Source: Rugamonas sp. A1-17
GTDB taxonomy: Bacteria; Pseudomonadota; Gammaproteobacteria; Burkholderiales; Burkholderiaceae_D
Reading direction: 5' to 3'
Assembly (NCBI GenBank): GCA_025548565.1
Contig: JAJLPB010000001.1
Location: 310,001-374,000, forward strand
Length of the DNA: 64,000 nt
Made by a program: the position numbers and the translations under genes. How positions within the stretch are numbered: position 1 is the first letter of the stretch; every line of letters begins with the position of its first letter. The notes beneath the pieces are model-generated. The model was given only the letters and a program-made list of their open reading frames with translations, was not told where the DNA came from and searched no databases. This document shows positions 39,203 to 48,776 of this stretch, one piece after another.

Positions 39203-40939
39203 ATGCGCGCCTCACGATTTTTTATTTCCACGCTTAAAGAAGCTCCGTCCGACGCCGAGATCGTCAGCCACCAGTTAATGATGCGCGCCGGGATGATCAA
39301 ACGCCTCGGTTCGGGCATCTACACCTACATGCCGATGGGCCTGCGGATCATCCGCAAGGTCGAGGCCATCATCCGCGAGGAGATGAACAAGGCCGCCGCC
39401 ATTGAGCTGCTGATGCCTTTGGTGCAGCCGGCCGAGCTGTGGCAGGAGACCGGACGCTGGGACAAGATGGGCCCGGAACTGATGCGCGTGAAGGACCGCC
39501 ACGGCCGCGATTTCGCGATCCAGCCGACGTCCGAGGAAGTCATCACCGATGTGGTGCGGTCGGAAATTAAATCCTACCGGCAGCTTCCGTTGAATTTTTA
39601 CCACATCCAGACCAAGTTCCGCGACGAGCGCCGTCCCCGCTTCGGCCTGATGCGCGGCCGCGAGTTCACCATGAAGGACGCCTACTCGTTCGACCGCGAC
39701 CTGGCCGGCCTGCAAGCGTCGTACAAGGTCATGTTCGACGCCTACGTGGCGATCTTCACCCGCTTCGGCCTGAAGTTCCGCGCGGTGGCGGCCGACAACG
39801 GCGCCATCGGCGGCACCGGTTCGCATGAATTCCACGTCATCGCCAGCACCGGCGAGGACGCCATCGTGTACTGCGAGACTTCCGACTACGCGGCCAACAT
39901 GGAGGCGGCCGAGGCGCTGCCGCTGGCCGCGACCCGTCCGGCCGCCGCGCAGGCGCTGACCAAGACGTCGACGCCGGACGCCACCAAGTGCGAGGCGGTG
40001 GCCGAGCTGCTCAAGCTGGACCTGGCGCAGACCGTCAAGACCATCGCGCTGACGGTGGAAACCGAGACCGACGGCAAACTGGCTAAACAGTATTACATGT
40101 TGCTGCTGCGCGGCGACCATGAACTGAACGAAGTCAAGGCCGGCAAGGTGCCGGGCCTGGCGGCGTACCGCTTCTCGACCGAGGCCGAGATCCTGGAGGT
40201 GTACGGCTGCGTGCCGGGCTACCTGGGCCCGGTCTCTACCCGCGCCCCGGTCACCGTGGTGGCCGACCGCACGGTCGCCAACATGGCGGACTTCGTGTGC
40301 GGCGCCAACGACGCCGGTTACCACTACACCGGCGCCAACTGGGGCCGCGACATGGCCGAGCCGGCCATCGTGGCCGACCTGCGCAACGTGGTGGCGGGCG
40401 ACGCCTCGCCGGACGGCAAGGGCGTGCTGGCGATCGAACGCGGCATCGAGGTGGGCCACGTGTTCCAGCTCGGCACCGCGTACTCGGAATCGATGAAGGC
40501 CACCTTCCTCGACGAGAACGGCAAGCCGGCGCCGCTGCAGATGGGCTGCTACGGCATCGGCGTGACCCGCATCCTGGGCGCGGCGATCGAGCAGAACTTC
40601 GACGACAAGGGCATCATCTGGCCAACGTCGCTGGCGCCGTTCGAGCTGGTGCTGTGCCCGATGGGCATGGACCGCAGCGAGGCGGTCAAGCAAGCGACCG
40701 AGCAGCTGTACGCCGACGCGCAGGCGGCCGGCATCGACGTCATCCTCGACGACCGCGGCCTGCGTCCGGGCGGCATGTTCGCCGACTGGGAGCTGATCGG
40801 CGTGCCGCACCGCGTGGTGATCGGCGAGCGCGGCCTGAAGGAAGGCAACCTGGAATACCAGGGTCGCCGCGACACCGAGGCGACCGCCGTGCCGGTGGCC
40901 GACATCGTCAGCTTCATCAAAGGCAAAATGGCGGCGTGA
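39203..40939 (+). CDS. proS: Prolyl-tRNA synthetase (bacterial type, with editing domain)
   Basis: The protein has 578 residues. Class II motifs are visible: motif 1 around [20 protein letters not shown], motif 2 [20 protein letters not shown], motif 3 [17 protein letters not shown]. The INS editing domain lies between about residues 225 and 400 ([20 protein letters not shown]). It charges tRNA-Pro in the cytosol. The lytic transglycosylase gene starts inside its stop codon (GTGA). Confidence 0.97.
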   Translation: MRASRFFISTLKEAPSDAEIVSHQLMMRAGMIKRLGSGIYTYMPMGLRIIRKVEAIIREEMNKAAAIELLMPLVQPAELWQETGRWDKMGPELMRVKDRHGRDFAIQPTSEEVITDVVRSEIKSYRQLPLNFYHIQTKFRDERRPRFGLMRGREFTMKDAYSFDRDLAGLQASYKVMFDAYVAIFTRFGLKFRAVAADNGAIGGTGSHEFHVIASTGEDAIVYCETSDYAANMEAAEALPLAATRPAAAQALTKTSTPDATKCEAVAELLKLDLAQTVKTIALTVETETDGKLAKQYYMLLLRGDHELNEVKAGKVPGLAAYRFSTEAEILEVYGCVPGYLGPVSTRAPVTVVADRTVANMADFVCGANDAGYHYTGANWGRDMAEPAIVADLRNVVAGDASPDGKGVLAIERGIEVGHVFQLGTAYSESMKATFLDENGKPAPLQMGCYGIGVTRILGAAIEQNFDDKGIIWPTSLAPFELVLCPMGMDRSEAVKQATEQLYADAQAAGIDVILDDRGLRPGGMFADWELIGVPHRVVIGERGLKEGNLEYQGRRDTEATAVPVADIVSFIKGKMAA

Positions 40940-41532
40940 GCGTGAAGCGCATGCTGGCCGGCTGTGCGGTGGCGCTGGCGCTGGCCAGCCCCGCCCACGC
41001 CGGCAACCAGAAGGAGGAAGCGCTGGCCGATTCGGTGCGGCTGGCGCTGGCCAACGCCATCAAGGACGCGAGCCCGCCGCAGCCGACCTTCCGCAGCGAC
41101 ACCGAGCGCCAGCGCTACCAGGGCTGGCTGGCGCAGGCGTCGGCGCGGCTGCAGCGCAAGCTGCCCGACGCCCAGACCCGCAACGAGTTCCTGGCCACCG
41201 TGTGGTACGAGGCGCGGCGCGCCGGGCTGGAGCCGGGCATGGTGCTGGGGCTGATCCAGGTGGAATCGGCCTACCGCAAGTACGCGGTGTCGATGGTGGG
41301 CGCGCGCGGTTACATGCAGGTCATGCCGTTCTGGACCAACGTGATCGGCGACCGCAACCGCAGCGCCCTGTTCAACATGCAGACCAACCTGCGCTACGGC
41401 TGCGCCATCCTGCGCATGTACATCGACATGGAGGCGGGCAACCTGTACCTGGCGCTGGGCCGCTACAACGGCAGCCGCGGCCGGCCCGAATATCCGAACG
41501 CCGTGCTCTCGGCCTGGAACAACTGGAAATAA
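40936..41532 (+). CDS. Secreted lytic transglycosylase (SLT domain)
   Basis: The protein has about 198 residues. The start is uncertain: GTG at 40936 (overlapping the proS stop), GTG at 40942 or ATG at 40951; all give the same signal peptide ([17 protein letters not shown]). The SLT domain has catalytic Glu110 in [16 protein letters not shown], then [18 protein letters not shown] and the closing [14 protein letters not shown]. It cleaves peptidoglycan to 1,6-anhydro-muropeptides in the periplasm. It is translationally coupled to proS. Confidence 0.9.
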   Translation: MSVKRMLAGCAVALALASPAHAGNQKEEALADSVRLALANAIKDASPPQPTFRSDTERQRYQGWLAQASARLQRKLPDAQTRNEFLATVWYEARRAGLEPGMVLGLIQVESAYRKYAVSMVGARGYMQVMPFWTNVIGDRNRSALFNMQTNLRYGCAILRMYIDMEAGNLYLALGRYNGSRGRPEYPNAVLSAWNNWK

Positions 41533-41535
41533 AAA

Positions 41536-41564
41536 ATGCCGTCGTCGCGTGAGCGAGGACGGCA
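41536..41564 (-). terminator. Intrinsic terminator for the SWIB gene
   Basis: The stem ATGCCGTCGTCGC / GCGAGGACGGCAT has a GTGA loop. On the minus strand it is followed by six T. It abuts the stop of the rightward transglycosylase gene. Confidence 0.85.
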
Positions 41565-41593
41565 TCCCGGCGCGGCTGTACTGGCCGCTGCGC

Positions 41594-41983
41594 TTATTTC
41601 AGGTGGTCGGAAATGAGCTTGGTCATTTCGAACATGGACACTTGGGCTTTGCCGCCGAATACAGCTTTCAGCTTGTCGTCGGCATTGATCATGCGGCGGT
41701 TGGCCGGATCCTGCAGGTCGAGCTTTTTGATGTAATCCCAGACTTTTTTGGTGACTTCGGTGCGCGGCAGCGGGGCGGCGCCCACCACGGCGGCCAGGGT
41801 GGCCGATGGGGTCATCGCTTTCATGAAGGCGGCGTTCGGTTTGCGCGGTGCGGCCGGAGCGGCTGCTTTTTTCACTGCTGGCTTGGCCGCTGCTTTTGCG
41901 GGTGCTGCCTTTTTAGCGGCTGCCGGTTTCGCGGCGGCTTTCTTAGCTGGTGCTGCTGCTGGGGTTTTTTTGGCTGTTGCCAT
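41594..41983 (-). CDS. SWIB-domain protein with histone-H1-like N-terminal tail
   Basis: The protein has 129 residues; the ATG at 41983 has AGGAGG upstream. The first 45 residues are an Ala/Lys/Pro tail like histone H1 (KTPAAAPAKKAAAKPAAAKK). From about residue 48 a SWIB/MDM2 fold follows (FMKAMTPSATLAAVVGAAPL, then PRTEVTKKVWDYIKKLDLQD, RRMINADDKLKAVFGG, VSMFEMTKLISDHLK). SWIB domains occur in eukaryotic chromatin remodellers, in Chlamydia and in several proteobacteria. The combination suggests a nucleoid-associated protein; its function in bacteria is little known. Confidence 0.9.
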   Translation of the reverse strand: MATAKKTPAAAPAKKAAAKPAAAKKAAPAKAAAKPAVKKAAAPAAPRKPNAAFMKAMTPSATLAAVVGAAPLPRTEVTKKVWDYIKKLDLQDPANRRMINADDKLKAVFGGKAQVSMFEMTKLISDHLK

Positions 41984-42012
41984 CTTCGAGCCTCCTTAAC
42001 GAACACATGGAA

Positions 42013-42024
42013 AATTGCGCAATT
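42013..42024. promoter_or_regulatory. 12-bp perfect palindrome upstream of the SWIB gene
   Basis: AATTGCGCAATT lies 30 bp upstream of the SWIB start in an AT-rich segment where its promoter must be. It could be an operator. No matching second site was noticed. Confidence 0.3.
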
Positions 42025-42174
42025 GATCGCACCGGCTAATATTGGTGGTGATTTACCGAGTATGCAAGTGTTTTTCGCGTTTTTTCCCGGAAACACCACG
42101 TAAACACGGGCTTTCGCGGGGGAGCGCACCGTGGCGGCGCGCTTTTCCCTGTGCCGGCGGGGCCGCGACCCGAC

Positions 42175-43542
42175 TTAGCGCATGCCCGGCATCATGCCCT
42201 TCATCGAGCGCATCATCTTCATCATGCCGCCGCCCGAGAGCTTTTTCATCATGGTCTGCATCTGCTCGAACTGGGTCAGCATGCGGTTGACCTCCTGCAC
42301 CTGCACGCCGGCGCCGGCCGCGATGCGGCGCTTGCGGGTGGCCTTGATCAGCTCGGGCTTGGCGCGTTCCTGCGGCGTCATCGAGTCGATGATGCCGACC
42401 ATGCGCCGCACCTGCTTGTCGGCCTGGTCCATGTTGGCGCCGCCGGCGGCCTGCTGGAACTGCGCCGGCAGCTTGTCCACCAGGCTGGCCATGCCGCCCA
42501 TTTTCTTCATCTGGCCCAGCTGCGCCTTGAAGTCGTTCATGTCGAACTTGCCGCCGGACTTGACCTTGGCCGCCAGTTCGGCCGCGGCCTTGGTGTCGAC
42601 GCCCTTGCGCGCCTCTTCCACCAGCGCCATGATGTCGCCCATGCCCAGCACGCGGTTGGCCATGCGGGCCGGGTCGAACGCTTCCAGGCCGTCCAGTTTT
42701 TCCGACACGCCGGCAAACTTGATCGGCTTGCCGGTGATGTGGCGCACCGACAGCGCGGCGCCGCCGCGCGAGTCGCCGTCCAGCTTGGTGAGCACGATGC
42801 CGGTCAGCGGCAGCGCGTCGTTGAAGGCCTTGGCGGTGTTGATGGCGTCCTGGCCCAGCATGGCGTCGACCACGAACAGCGTCTCGATCGGCTTGACCGC
42901 CGCGTGCACGGCGGCGATCTCCTGCATCATCTGCTCGTCGATGCCAAGGCGGCCGGCGGTGTCGATGATCAGCACGTCGTGGTAGTGTTTCTTGGCCCAG
43001 TCCAGCGCGGCCAGCGCGATCTCGACCGGCTTGTCCTGCGCGGTGGACGGGAAGAAGTCGGCGCCGACCTGGGCGGTCACCGACTGCAGCTGGGCGATCG
43101 CGGCGGGACGGTAGACGTCGGCCGAGACGGTCAGCACTTTCTTTTTCTTTTCTTCCTTGAGGTACTTGGCCAGCTTGCCGACGGTGGTGGTCTTACCCAC
43201 ACCCTGCAGGCCGGCCATCAGGATGATGGCGGGCGGCTGCTGGGCAAAGCTCAGCTGCGCGGCCTCGGGGCCGAGGTCGGCGCCCATGATGGCGGCCAGC
43301 TCGCGCTGCACCACGCCCACCAGGGCCTGGCCCGGCGTCAGCGAGGAGATCACTTCCTCGCCCAGGGCCTTTTCCTTGACCTTGGCGATGAATTCGCGCA
43401 CGGCCGGCAGGGCGACGTCGGCCTCCAGCAGCGCCAGGCGCACTTCGCGCAGCATCTCGGCGGTGTTGGCCTCGGTCAGGCGGGCCTCGCCGCGCATGGT
43501 TTTAACGACCTTGGCAAGGCGTTGGGTAAGATTGTCTAGCAT
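42175..43542 (-). CDS. ffh: Signal recognition particle protein
   Basis: The protein has 455 residues from the ATG at 43542 (MLDNLTQRLAKVVKTMRGEA). It has an N-domain helical bundle, then the GTPase with GLQGVGKTTTVGKLAKYL (G1), DTAGRLGIDEQMM (G3) and TKLDGDSRGGAAL (G4/closing loop). The Met-rich M-domain ends GGGMMKMMRSMKGMMPGMR and binds 4.5S RNA and signal sequences. An in-frame extension back to 44331 overlaps the upstream gene and is not real. It is divergent from, but not adjacent to, the ccsA-like gene often found opposite ffh. Confidence 0.97.
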   Translation of the reverse strand: MLDNLTQRLAKVVKTMRGEARLTEANTAEMLREVRLALLEADVALPAVREFIAKVKEKALGEEVISSLTPGQALVGVVQRELAAIMGADLGPEAAQLSFAQQPPAIILMAGLQGVGKTTTVGKLAKYLKEEKKKKVLTVSADVYRPAAIAQLQSVTAQVGADFFPSTAQDKPVEIALAALDWAKKHYHDVLIIDTAGRLGIDEQMMQEIAAVHAAVKPIETLFVVDAMLGQDAINTAKAFNDALPLTGIVLTKLDGDSRGGAALSVRHITGKPIKFAGVSEKLDGLEAFDPARMANRVLGMGDIMALVEEARKGVDTKAAAELAAKVKSGGKFDMNDFKAQLGQMKKMGGMASLVDKLPAQFQQAAGGANMDQADKQVRRMVGIIDSMTPQERAKPELIKATRKRRIAAGAGVQVQEVNRMLTQFEQMQTMMKKLSGGGMMKMMRSMKGMMPGMR

Positions 43543-43671
43543 GATGAACCCGGAATGAACAGTGGCCGCCATTTTACCCCATCGGACCGGCCGCTGGCAG
43601 CGGCCGCGCACGGTGGACATCGGATGGGGCGCGGTTGCCGCAAGCGGCAGGGGAAGGGGGGCAGCCGGCCA

Positions 43672-43700
43672 GGCCGGCCGCGCGCGGGACGCGGCCGGCC
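43672..43700 (-). terminator. GC-only hairpin after the NHL-repeat gene
   Basis: GGCCGGCCGCG / CGCGGCCGGCC forms an 11-bp stem a few bases past the lipoprotein stop. There is no T tract, so it would act as a pause or message-stabilising hairpin rather than a classic terminator. Confidence 0.4.
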
Positions 43701-43709
43701 GGAGGGCGC

Positions 43710-45893
43710 TTAGTTCGGCAGCAGCAGGCGCAGCACGGCCGAACCGGAAATCACGGCAAAGCTGTGCGGGCCGGTCGGCACGATGTCGGTCGGATGCTCC
43801 AGTCCGGCCGGCAGCGAGGTCAGCTTGGTGCCCAGCACGCCGGCCACGCCGACAACGGCCGATTTGTTGCCGCTGGCGTCGGTGGCGTAGATGACGTTCT
43901 GCACCGGATCGGCGCTGTAGACGTTGCCGTCCGGCGCAGCTTTCAGGCCGGCCGGCAACGCGGCCACGGTGGTGACCACCGCTTGCGGCGTGACCTTGCG
44001 GATGGTGGCGCCGTCGGTGAGGTACAGGTTGCCGCTGACGTCGATGCCTTCGAGTTGCGGCGCGAGGAAGGTCGCGGCGCTGCCGGTGCCGTCGGTCGAG
44101 CTGCCGACGGCGACAGGCGCGGCGGCGCCGGCAAACAGGCTGACCTTGCCATCCGGCGTCACCTTGAACAGTCCGCCGCCGTTGCGATTCCCCAGGCTGA
44201 TTTGCGGGGCGCCCGCCGACAGGTAGATATTGCCATCGGCATCGGCGGCCATCGCATTGGGTTTCAGCGCGAAGCTCGGATCGGCCACCAGCGTGCTGAC
44301 CGTTCCGTCCGGGGTGATCTTGCGCAGCCACAGGCCGTTGGTGTCTTCATTGCGGGCGCCGCCGTAGGGCTTGGCGAAGTCCAGCGTGTAGACATTGCCC
44401 GACAGGTCGGCCGCCAGGCGGCTCAGCCGCACGAAGCGGGCGCTGGCGCCGGGGCCGTCGATTTCGCTGTCGCTGTCGCCTTCGAAGCCGGAGAAGGGTT
44501 GGACTTTTCCAGCGACCAGTTGGTCGACTTGCGCTGTGTGGGCCAGCTGGGTGCGGCCCAGCGTGGCGTTAAAGCGCAGCTGGACCACGCGGGTGGCCGT
44601 GTCCTTGGCGGCAAAGATGCCGGTGAACGGCGGCGCGCTGCCCTGGTATACGGTGCTCGCCACGCCGGCCGGCGTGACCTGGCGCAGCGCGTAGCTGACG
44701 TTGCCGCTGGCGTCAAGCATCTGGTCCAGCGCCTGCACGTTGCCGCTGGCGTCCAGCGATACCGACAGCAGTTCGCTGAAGCGCGCCGCGGTTCCGCTGC
44801 CGTCGACCGAAGCGCCGCTGGCGCTGGCCAGGCCGGCCACGGTGCTCACCAGGCCGGACGGCGTGATCTTGCGCAGCGTGTTGGCGTCGCTGACATACAG
44901 GTTGCCGGTGGCATCGACGGTGGCGTCGGTGATGTTCCAGAAGCGCGCGGCACTGCCCTGGCCGTCGGCCTGGGCCGCGTTGTCGGCGCCGCCGGCCAGC
45001 ACCGTGCTGCTGCCGTCGGCTGCCACGCGCGTGATGCGCGCGCTGTTGTAAACGTAGACGGTACCGCTGCGGTCGACCAGCACGCGGTTGCCCGGCGTGG
45101 CGGACTGCAGGGTGACGAGCTGACCGCTGTTGCGCAGCACGCGCAGGCGCGCGGTGCCGTCGTTATCGACCAGATAGATGTCCTTGTTGGGCGCAACCGC
45201 CAGTCCGGTGACCGCGCCGGTCTGGGCGTGGGTGGTGTCGCCGTCGGCATGGCCGTAGCTCAGGAAGGCTTGCGGCGTCAGGGTCAGCGCGGCGCCGTCC
45301 GGGCCGATCCGGCGGATCGCCGTCATGGTGGTGCCGTTGGGGTTGTTGATCAGATCGGCCACCACCAGGTTGCCGTCGCTGTCGGTATCCATCGCGGCGA
45401 TGACGTTGTAGCGGGCCGCGGTGGCGGCGCCGTCGATCAGGCCGTTCCCGCCCAGCGAGCCGGCCAGCAGGGCCAGGCCGGTGCGCTGGCGCGGATCGGG
45501 CGCCAGCGCCAGCCGGGCCGTGGCCGTGACGCCGGCCGAGGTGGCGGTGATCGTCACCGGCGTGTTGACGGCGACGGCGGCGGCCGGCGGCGTGTAGGTG
45601 ACGCTGGCGCCGCTGGTGGCCGACAGCGTGCCCGGGCTACCGGCGCCCAGCGCCCAGGTGACATCGGCGCTTTGGCCCAGCGCGGCCGTCAGGGTGACGG
45701 GCTTGCTGCCGACGATGCGGCTGAACGGCATGCTCAGGCTGATGGTCTGCGCCACCACCGGCGGCGTTACCGGTGGCGGCGTGACGGCCGGCGTGCCGCC
45801 GCCACCGCCGCCGCAGGCGGCCAACGTGGCCAGCAGTGTGGCGCTGCAGAGGTGCGACCAGGTGCTGGCGCGCGGAAGGGATCTGGATGCCAT
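43710..45893 (-). CDS. Lipoprotein with Ig-like domain and NHL/beta-propeller repeats
   Basis: The protein has 727 residues; AAGGAA precedes the ATG at 45893. The lipobox is LLATLAAC, followed by a Gly run and a Pro/Thr linker. Residues about 48-135 form an Ig-like fold (ISLSMPFSRIVGSKPVTLT). The rest is made of NHL-type repeats (units like DATGNLYVSDANTLRKITPS, and DGxGxxARF phrases), enough for one or two propellers. Such surface lipoproteins usually bind protein or carbohydrate; no catalytic motif is seen. It is divergent from the ABC transporter operon. Confidence 0.85.
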   Translation of the reverse strand: MASRSLPRASTWSHLCSATLLATLAACGGGGGGTPAVTPPPVTPPVVAQTISLSMPFSRIVGSKPVTLTAALGQSADVTWALGAGSPGTLSATSGASVTYTPPAAAVAVNTPVTITATSAGVTATARLALAPDPRQRTGLALLAGSLGGNGLIDGAATAARYNVIAAMDTDSDGNLVVADLINNPNGTTMTAIRRIGPDGAALTLTPQAFLSYGHADGDTTHAQTGAVTGLAVAPNKDIYLVDNDGTARLRVLRNSGQLVTLQSATPGNRVLVDRSGTVYVYNSARITRVAADGSSTVLAGGADNAAQADGQGSAARFWNITDATVDATGNLYVSDANTLRKITPSGLVSTVAGLASASGASVDGSGTAARFSELLSVSLDASGNVQALDQMLDASGNVSYALRQVTPAGVASTVYQGSAPPFTGIFAAKDTATRVVQLRFNATLGRTQLAHTAQVDQLVAGKVQPFSGFEGDSDSEIDGPGASARFVRLSRLAADLSGNVYTLDFAKPYGGARNEDTNGLWLRKITPDGTVSTLVADPSFALKPNAMAADADGNIYLSAGAPQISLGNRNGGGLFKVTPDGKVSLFAGAAAPVAVGSSTDGTGSAATFLAPQLEGIDVSGNLYLTDGATIRKVTPQAVVTTVAALPAGLKAAPDGNVYSADPVQNVIYATDASGNKSAVVGVAGVLGTKLTSLPAGLEHPTDIVPTGPHSFAVISGSAVLRLLLPN

Positions 45894-46157
45894 GGGGTGT
45901 TTCCTTGTCTGGTGAGTGACGGCGCACTGGCCGGAGTATCGCAATGTTAATGCAAAGTTAATGATAAGGGCTCAATTATGCAACCCGGCACGAGGTGACA
46001 TCCTCACTGATTGTCACGACGGCCGGTATAAGTTGTAAGCAAACCTTTCAAGGCCGTATTCAGTGGCGATAGGCAAGTTGTCATTCGCTTGGTATGATCA
46101 CCACACTTAAAAAAGGCCTGCTCGCCGGCCGCCATCGATAGTCAACAGGAGAGACGG

Positions 46158-47135
46158 ATGAAACTGACAGTGCTCTGCAAGACCCTGGCTGCGGCCATGA
46201 TGATCACCGCGGCCGGCGCGGCGTCCGCGCAGGAGGTGGTTCGCCTGGGCAACCTGAAGTTCGCCCACTACGGCGCGGTTTCCTACATCAAGGAGATCGC
46301 CCCCAAGTGCGGCATCAAGGTCGAGGAGCGGGTGTTCGCCAAGGGCCTGGACGTGATGCAGGGGATTATCGCCGGTGAGCTCGACGTCGGCACCACGGCT
46401 TCCGAGGCGGCCATCTCCGGCCGCGCCAGCGGCGCGCCGATCTTCGTGGTGGCCGGCTTCGCCAAGGGCGGCGCGCGCCTGGTGGGCCGCGCCGACCTCA
46501 AGATGAAAAGCGTCAAGGACCTCAAGGGCAAGAAGGTCGGCGTCACGCGCGGCGGCATCCAGGAGGTGTTGTTGCTGGCCGAGCTGCAGCAGGCCGGCCT
46601 GAGCGCGTCCGACCAGCCGGGCAAGGACGTGCAGCTGATCTACCTGGCCTACGCCGACCTGAACCAGGCGCTGCTGGGCAAGAACATCGACGCCATGATG
46701 AACTCCGAGCCGCAGTCGTCGCAGTCGATCAACAAGGGCTACGGCAACGAGATCCTCAAGCCCTACGACACCCCGATCGGCGAGCCTATCCGCACGATGG
46801 TCATGACCGAGAAGTTCTATAAAGAGAAGCGGCCGCTGGCCGAGAAGTTCATGCGCTGCTTCGTCGAGGCCACCAAGACCTTCATCGACCAGCCGGCCGT
46901 GGCCGAGAAGTATGTGCGCGAGACCGTGTTCAAGGGCCAGATCACCAAGGAAGACTTCAACGACGCGATCGGCAATTCGCCGTACTCGTACGACATCACG
47001 CCCGAGCACATCCAGGTCACCACCGACGTCATGTTCAAGACCGGCGTCGGCCGCATGAGCAAGCCGCCCGCCGCCAGGGAATGGGTCAAGACCGACCTGC
47101 TGGACGCCGCCAAGAAAAGCCTGGGCGTCAAGTAA
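46158..47135 (+). CDS. ABC transporter substrate-binding protein (NitT/TauT type)
   Basis: The protein has 325 residues. The signal peptide ends at ITAAGAASAQ; the mature part is a SsuA/THI5-like two-lobed binding protein (GIIAGELDVGTTASEAAISG, VKDLKGKKVGVTRGGIQEVL). This group binds sulfonates, nitrate, taurine, pyrimidine precursors or aromatic acids, and the ligand here cannot be read. AGGAGA precedes the ATG. The permease starts on the base after the stop, so the three ABC genes form one operon. Confidence 0.92.
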   Translation: MKLTVLCKTLAAAMMITAAGAASAQEVVRLGNLKFAHYGAVSYIKEIAPKCGIKVEERVFAKGLDVMQGIIAGELDVGTTASEAAISGRASGAPIFVVAGFAKGGARLVGRADLKMKSVKDLKGKKVGVTRGGIQEVLLLAELQQAGLSASDQPGKDVQLIYLAYADLNQALLGKNIDAMMNSEPQSSQSINKGYGNEILKPYDTPIGEPIRTMVMTEKFYKEKRPLAEKFMRCFVEATKTFIDQPAVAEKYVRETVFKGQITKEDFNDAIGNSPYSYDITPEHIQVTTDVMFKTGVGRMSKPPAAREWVKTDLLDAAKKSLGVK

Positions 47136-47957
47136 ATGGCCAGGTTCAACGCGAAACAGGCGGGCGTCGGCCTGATCGTGCCGGCGCTGGTGATCGGCGT
47201 GTGGCAGCTGGTGTCGATGAAGGGCTGGGTCAATCCGCAGATGCTGCCGTCGCCGCTGGCGGTGCTGGAACGCTGGATCGCCTACCTGCTGCCGGTGCAG
47301 CCGTACAGCCCGGAGCAGGGCAGCTGGCTGCTGTGGGCCGTGTCGGGCGAGCTGATCGTCGACGCCCTCGGCAGCCTGTACCGCGTGCTGGTCGGCTTCG
47401 CCATCGGCGCCGCGCTGGCGCTGCCGCTGGGCCTGGTGATGGGCGCCAGCCAGACTGTTTACGCCTGGCTCAACCCGCTGATGCAGCTGCTGCGGCCGAT
47501 TCCGCCGATCGCCTACATCCCGTTGTCGATCCTGTGGTTCGGCCTGGGCAATCCGCCGGCCATCTTTTTGATCGTGCTGGGCGCCTTCTTCCCGGTGCTG
47601 ATGAACACCATCGCCGGCGTGCGCCAGGTCGACAGCATCTACCTGCGCGCCGCGCGCAACCTCGGCGCCAGCGGCGGCACGCTGTTCGTGCGCGTGATCC
47701 TGCCGGCCGCCGTGCCTTATATCTTGTCGGGCGTGCGGATCGGCATCGGCACCGCCTTCATCGTGGTGATCGTGTCGGAGATGATCGCCGTGAACAACGG
47801 CCTGGGCTTCCGCATCCTGGAGGCGCGCGAGTACTTCTGGTCGGACAAGATCATGGCCGGCATGATCACCATCGGCCTGATCGGCCTGATCATCGACACC
47901 GCCGTCAATAAACTGAACAACCATCTGCTGCGCTGGCACCGCGGGCTGGAGAATTGA
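47136..47957 (+). CDS. ABC transporter permease (NitT/TauT type)
   Basis: The protein has 273 residues and about six membrane helices. The EAA-like cytoplasmic loop is YLRAARNLGASGGTLFVRVI and LPAAVPYILSGVRIGIGTAF, which docks to the ATPase. It belongs to the SsuC/TauC group. It ends in TGATG, overlapping the ATPase start by 1 base. Confidence 0.93.
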   Translation: MARFNAKQAGVGLIVPALVIGVWQLVSMKGWVNPQMLPSPLAVLERWIAYLLPVQPYSPEQGSWLLWAVSGELIVDALGSLYRVLVGFAIGAALALPLGLVMGASQTVYAWLNPLMQLLRPIPPIAYIPLSILWFGLGNPPAIFLIVLGAFFPVLMNTIAGVRQVDSIYLRAARNLGASGGTLFVRVILPAAVPYILSGVRIGIGTAFIVVIVSEMIAVNNGLGFRILEAREYFWSDKIMAGMITIGLIGLIIDTAVNKLNNHLLRWHRGLEN

Positions 47958-48754
47958 TGAACCCTCACCACATCGTCGTCGCCAACGTCAGCAAGGTGTT
48001 CCAGACCGCCGGGCGCGAGCTGGTGGCGCTCAAGGACATCGCCCTGGAGATCCCGCAGGGCCAGTTCGTCTGCCTGCTGGGGCCTTCGGGCTGCGGCAAG
48101 TCCACGCTGCTCAACGCCATCGCCGGCTTCGCGCCGCCAAGCTCCGGCCGCATCCTGGCCGACGGCAAGGAGGTGCGCGCGCCCGGCCCCGAGCGCGGCA
48201 TGGTGTTCCAGGAATACGCGCTGTTCCCGTGGATGACGGTGGAAAAGAACATCGCCTTCGGCCTGGAGATCAAGGGCATGCCGCAGGCGCAGATCGCGGC
48301 CAAGGTGGACCAGCTGCTGGCCATGCTGTCGCTGGGCGACTTCAAGCACCGCTTCCCGAAAGACCTGTCGGGCGGCATGCGCCAGCGGGTGGCGATTGCC
48401 CGCGTGCTGGCGCTCGATTCGCCCATCATGCTGATGGACGAGCCGTTCGGCGCGCTGGACGCGCTGACCCGCCGCAACCTGCAGGACGAGCTGCTGCGCA
48501 TCTGGGCCGAACTGAAAAAGACCATCATCTTCGTCACCCACAGCATCGAGGAGGCGATCTACCTGGCCGACCGCATCGTGGTGATGACCTACCGTCCCGG
48601 CACCGTCAAGCGCGACCTGATGGTCGAGCTGCCGCGCATGCGCGATCCGGCTTCCGCCGAGTTCAACGCGCTCAAGCGCGAACTGGGCCAACTGGTGATG
48701 GAGGAGCAGCAGCGCCATCACAACGACGAGCTGCGCATGGCAGCCGTCGACTGA
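47957..48754 (+). CDS. ABC transporter ATPase (NitT/TauT type)
   Basis: The protein has 265 residues; the ATG at 47957 has GGAG upstream. Walker A is LLGPSGCGKSTLLNAIAG, Q-loop VFQEYALFPWMTV, signature LSGGMRQRVAIARVLA, Walker B IMLMDEPFGALDALT and the switch His in FVTHSIEEAIYLADR. It powers the import system formed with the two preceding genes. Confidence 0.95.
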   Translation: MNPHHIVVANVSKVFQTAGRELVALKDIALEIPQGQFVCLLGPSGCGKSTLLNAIAGFAPPSSGRILADGKEVRAPGPERGMVFQEYALFPWMTVEKNIAFGLEIKGMPQAQIAAKVDQLLAMLSLGDFKHRFPKDLSGGMRQRVAIARVLALDSPIMLMDEPFGALDALTRRNLQDELLRIWAELKKTIIFVTHSIEEAIYLADRIVVMTYRPGTVKRDLMVELPRMRDPASAEFNALKRELGQLVMEEQQRHHNDELRMAAVD

Positions 48755-48776
48755 GCGATGGTGTAAACTGCCGGAC

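Noticed and set aside
42175..44331. 718-codon frame extending ffh upstream
   Set aside because: The extension overlaps the NHL lipoprotein gene in another frame; ffh homology begins at 43542.
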